Shown here: positions 60,700-64,000 of the stretch, in pieces
How positions within the stretch are numbered: position 1 is the first letter of the stretch
How the letters are laid out: each line of letters begins with the position of its first letter
Notes under the pieces: generated by a model
The model's input: the letters and a program-made list of their open reading frames with translations, nothing else
What the model was told of the DNA's origin: nothing
Databases searched by the model: none
Source: Isoetes taiwanensis
Lineage: Eukaryota > Streptophyta > Lycopodiopsida > Isoetales > Isoetaceae
Assembly: GCA_021234155.1 (NCBI GenBank)
Contig: JAJEKV010000114.1
Location: 1,674,476 to 1,738,475 of the forward strand
Reading direction: 5' to 3'
Length of the DNA stretch: 64,000 nucleotides
Position numbers and translations under genes: made by a program

Positions 60700-63600
60700 C
60701 TTCTACAGATAGAAATATTTCATGTGATATGTTAATATGTGCCTGATTGGCTAAGTATTTATGACAAACATAGGTACAATAGGGAATCATATTTAGGCTT
60801 TTGACAAGACTCAGCTTTAAATTGCACATTAATGCACCGAAATTCAGTTCATCTTTGAATGCCACCATTTAGAGAATTGATAGAGCTCTTAGTTATCAAG
60901 AGATATATTGTTTTGCCATGAGTAGACTCTTCCGTGATTTGATTTTCATGGGCGTAAGGTTTGGTAATAAATATGGATGTGACATTACATTATTGTATCT
61001 CGGGTCCACATATACATATAGGTTCATAGAAATTTGAGTTCCTTTTGTGATTTTCATACATTTAGATACACTTACACGAGAGAGTTACAAAAAGGATATT
61101 CATAAAGAGAAGGGCTTGATTATGGTGGTAATAATAACAGCAACCTAAATCTCTACCTGGTATATTAAAAGATTCTCAAGCCTTCACTCTATAACTTGGA
61201 TATACCAATCATCCACAAGATGGAAAAGCTAGATTGATCCATCGGAAGAATGATTACTGCACGCTTTACGTAAGACGCTGCCACAGTAGTAGAAATATAA
61301 CTTTAGAGCGAAATTATTTTAGGTTACTGCATAGTACGCCAGCATTGTCTCAATTGCCAAGGGATTTGCCATATTGCACATCATTAAAGCCCATGCAATA
61401 GCATTGCAAAAGCCTACGCAGCTAATACTTGCTATCGCGGCATCCGACACTGCTTTAACCGATGTTCCCGCGCAATTTTAGACTTAACCGCTGGATTCGA
61501 TCGCGATTAGCCGTAATTAGTTGTCAGCGCCTAGATAAATATACCGCCTCATGTATTATTATGATAAACAGCAAGAGGTCTTGATAAATGTAGCAGACGC
61601 ATGATAAACAGCAAAGATCAAGAAGCTTTTATGCATTACAAGTTCGCAGAAGACTACAAGCTTCAGCCTAGCTATTTTCATGTAAAGTTTCGCGATGGTG
61701 GTAATCTTTTATAAGTACTCGCACTTGCGTAAGAAAAACATAAACTTTGGGACCTAAGAAGCAAAATGTAGCTTGACACAACTAGAGTAGAATGCCTATT
61801 GATGCAAATAATATATAGCACCCCTCAATGCCCCCCTAATGCACCTAAATAAGGTTCTTTGTGTATGTATAATCATCATTTGAATATAATGCTCGAAATA
61901 TGGCAAACTAACCGGAGATGATGGCAATCTCTGTGAGTAGTAATGTGGATTCCGCTTTAAAACGCATCGAGGATAAACCTTTCTAAAGCTCCATTGATTG
62001 TTCCAGATTATTTTTCTCAGACACTCAGCCCCGAGTTCTCACAAGAGCCGGAGTAGATCATCAAGAAAACATGCAAACAATGCCCAATTATCTTTAAATC
62101 ATATATAAAATGTAGAAATATTATCCCAAATCGCAGTTAGAAATTAGCCGGATTTTGGAACCTATACTGTTTGCACAAGGACTTTGATCATTTCTATCTG
62201 ACTAAGTCCAAAATTATAGAAATGAAAGTTATAGAAGCAATGATGAGTTTAAAGCTCCTATGGTTTTTAGTCGGTTATGGTGCTATATAGCAGAACACCT
62301 CGCCAACTATTATCATCATAAATGCTGCTAATAGTTTGCTAGTTTAGCAAGAGTGCTACTGAATACGAGTGTTACCAATGAAAATGATAGTAGCTCCATT
62401 ATCAGAATGTAACTAAAGATGACTAATAGATCTCATTATCAATTAGTAACCTAAAGATACTCATGAAGCTTGCCCAAAATTTCCATGTGGTCATACCCCA
62501 AATACGTGTAATCAATCCCACGCATGTTTGTCCTTTATCTCACAAATAATTAGAAATAATGATCGCCGGAAGCCACAACGAACCGTGTGAGAAGGTTAAC
62601 CTCGGAGGGCTAATCATGGCAATAATAATCGTTAGAGATGCTTGTGAATATAAGTTGTGTTTGGTCCAGGTCTATATAATATAAAAAGTCTATGTTTTAA
62701 CCGCTTTGAAAAATTGCCAAAATATTTTTGTATAACAACTATTGCAAGATATGCAAGGTATGAAGAGTTATCATGTAAATCGAAGATACATTCTTGAACC
62801 GCCTTGGACAGGTGTTGTGCAAATACGCCGTGTATGTTGGTTGGATATAATTTGAGGCAAGCCAACTCGAGGCTTATTCGTGACGTAATTGAACATGACA
62901 ATCCTCAGCTTCAGACTAAAGTAGAACATGAACTATTGTTGCCTATGCATAAACTTTACTAACCTACTACTCAAAGCTTACCCCATTGTAAAATTGGTCA
63001 AGAGAACTCAAAGAACATTCAAGGATGCAAAATTTTCTAATTTCAGGGCTTATTCAATTAGCATTTCCCAAGGATCTAATGCTTGCTTGTACTTGGGACA
63101 AGACTTCCCCGCAACCATAATTGGCTAGAACTCCAAGGCACAGTGGACTTGCAAACTATAATTGTCAACCTATGTCACACCCGGACACTTGAAAGGTACA
63201 TGGTTACCATTCTTACATCCAATCAAATATACGTTTATATGAAACATCTAGTATGCCTAAACTTGAAGTTTTTCATAATTTCACCCACCCTGCCAAAATC
63301 GCCAAATGGAATTAAACTAAAATTCAAGTGGAGGCATCACAATATATGTTGAGTTTAATGTTAGGTTTTATTTTTGCATTCTGCCCTTTGCGGTGATGTT
63401 ATGCAAGAAATTGAATAGCTTGATCTTGCCATTCTTGAACAATCTATATCTAATGTAAAATATTATCACATTGTACAACCCGGCTACTGTTAGTTTTAAC
63501 AAAAATGGCAGGAAAAATACTAGTTTATAAATTATCATCAAGCGCCATAGGTTCATTTGTAAAACATGAATAAGTAGGAATTGAAAAAGAAAATAAAGGA

Positions 63601-64000
63601 GCTCAATATTTCTAAGTGGGTAATAGGCATTAAGCAACTTAGCTAAGTAAGTGAGTCATTCGTTAGCATATCTGATACCATAGTGATAGCATCTTAATTC
63701 AATGATCTTAAAAGAGACTCACGTGAAAATGGTTTTGTTGATATTTCCATTTAAATTTAAGCTTTTGAAGAAACTAGCGTTTTTCTTCTAAATGTATACA
63801 TCATAGATAATGTAGGAAACAAGAAACTCAAAAGAGAAAGGAAAAAGAGTATGGATGTCGACAATACATATGCTAGGCCGAACGAAGCACAATGCTAGCC
63901 TTCAGCAAGTCGGCCAAGCAGATGAAGACTTCGATCACAGGGCCCGATGACCTCCACAAAGCCTTTGGTAGAGCAATACGTAACCGGAACGAAGCAACAA
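60700..64000. other. Intergenic, no gene recognised
   Basis: AT-rich DNA with short frames on both strands (for example 62632-62901 minus, 63083-63352 plus). None has a domain, repeat or splice context I can support. Confidence 0.4.

Overview
The window looks like nuclear DNA of a land plant with a large, repeat-rich genome. Two host genes have typical plant structures with GT-AG introns: a DRM-type (domains-rearranged) DNA methyltransferase and an 11S-type storage cupin with an RY element beside its TATA box. The cupin lacks the Asn-Gly processing site of seed legumins, and the transposon families are the kind I associate with seed-free plants. A fern, lycophyte or bryophyte is therefore my best guess, but I cannot name the species.

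Layout. 1-18.4 kb: three decayed copies of a multi-exon transposase-like gene (A 2.3-6.3 kb minus, B 6.9-10.1 kb plus, C 17.2-18.4 kb minus) and two broken FCP1-type phosphatase genes (1-0.66 kb plus, 13.2-16.2 kb minus). A large CCACA/TGTGG microsatellite sits in an intron of copy A. 18.4-20.7 kb: nothing recognised. 20.7-22.8 kb: intact five-exon storage cupin (minus). 22.9-28.5 kb: mostly featureless, with a LINE reverse-transcriptase relic near 26.2 kb. 28.5-29.8 kb: array of hairpin-forming repeats, followed by a 164-residue orphan ORF. 32.7-34 kb: two divergent small unknown ORFs around minisatellites. 34.2-37.6 kb: DUF7869-type transposon gene (minus), nearly continuous but broken by stops and a 322-bp MITE. 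37.7-40.4 kb: palindromes, hairpins and tandem repeats built around the core ATGGCGCCAT. 40.4-44.1 kb: decayed gene (plus) that appears to fuse a ParB-like domain to a beta-class DNA methyltransferase and is also interrupted by the MITE. 45.1-47.8 kb: non-autonomous Helitron with clear ends. 48.05-50.6 kb: DRM gene (minus). 50.8-52.4 kb: second, weaker Helitron candidate. 52.4-64 kb: intergenic, with one weak two-exon candidate near 60.3-60.7 kb.

How parts relate. The DUF7869 gene and the ParB-methyltransferase gene point away from each other across a palindrome-rich spacer, and the same palindrome lies in an intron of the second gene. They may belong to one composite mobile element; this is the most novel-looking part of the window. 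The intact DRM gene, whose family carries out RNA-directed de novo cytosine methylation of transposons, is bracketed closely by Helitron-like DNA. All exon models and homologies were made by eye, without database searches.
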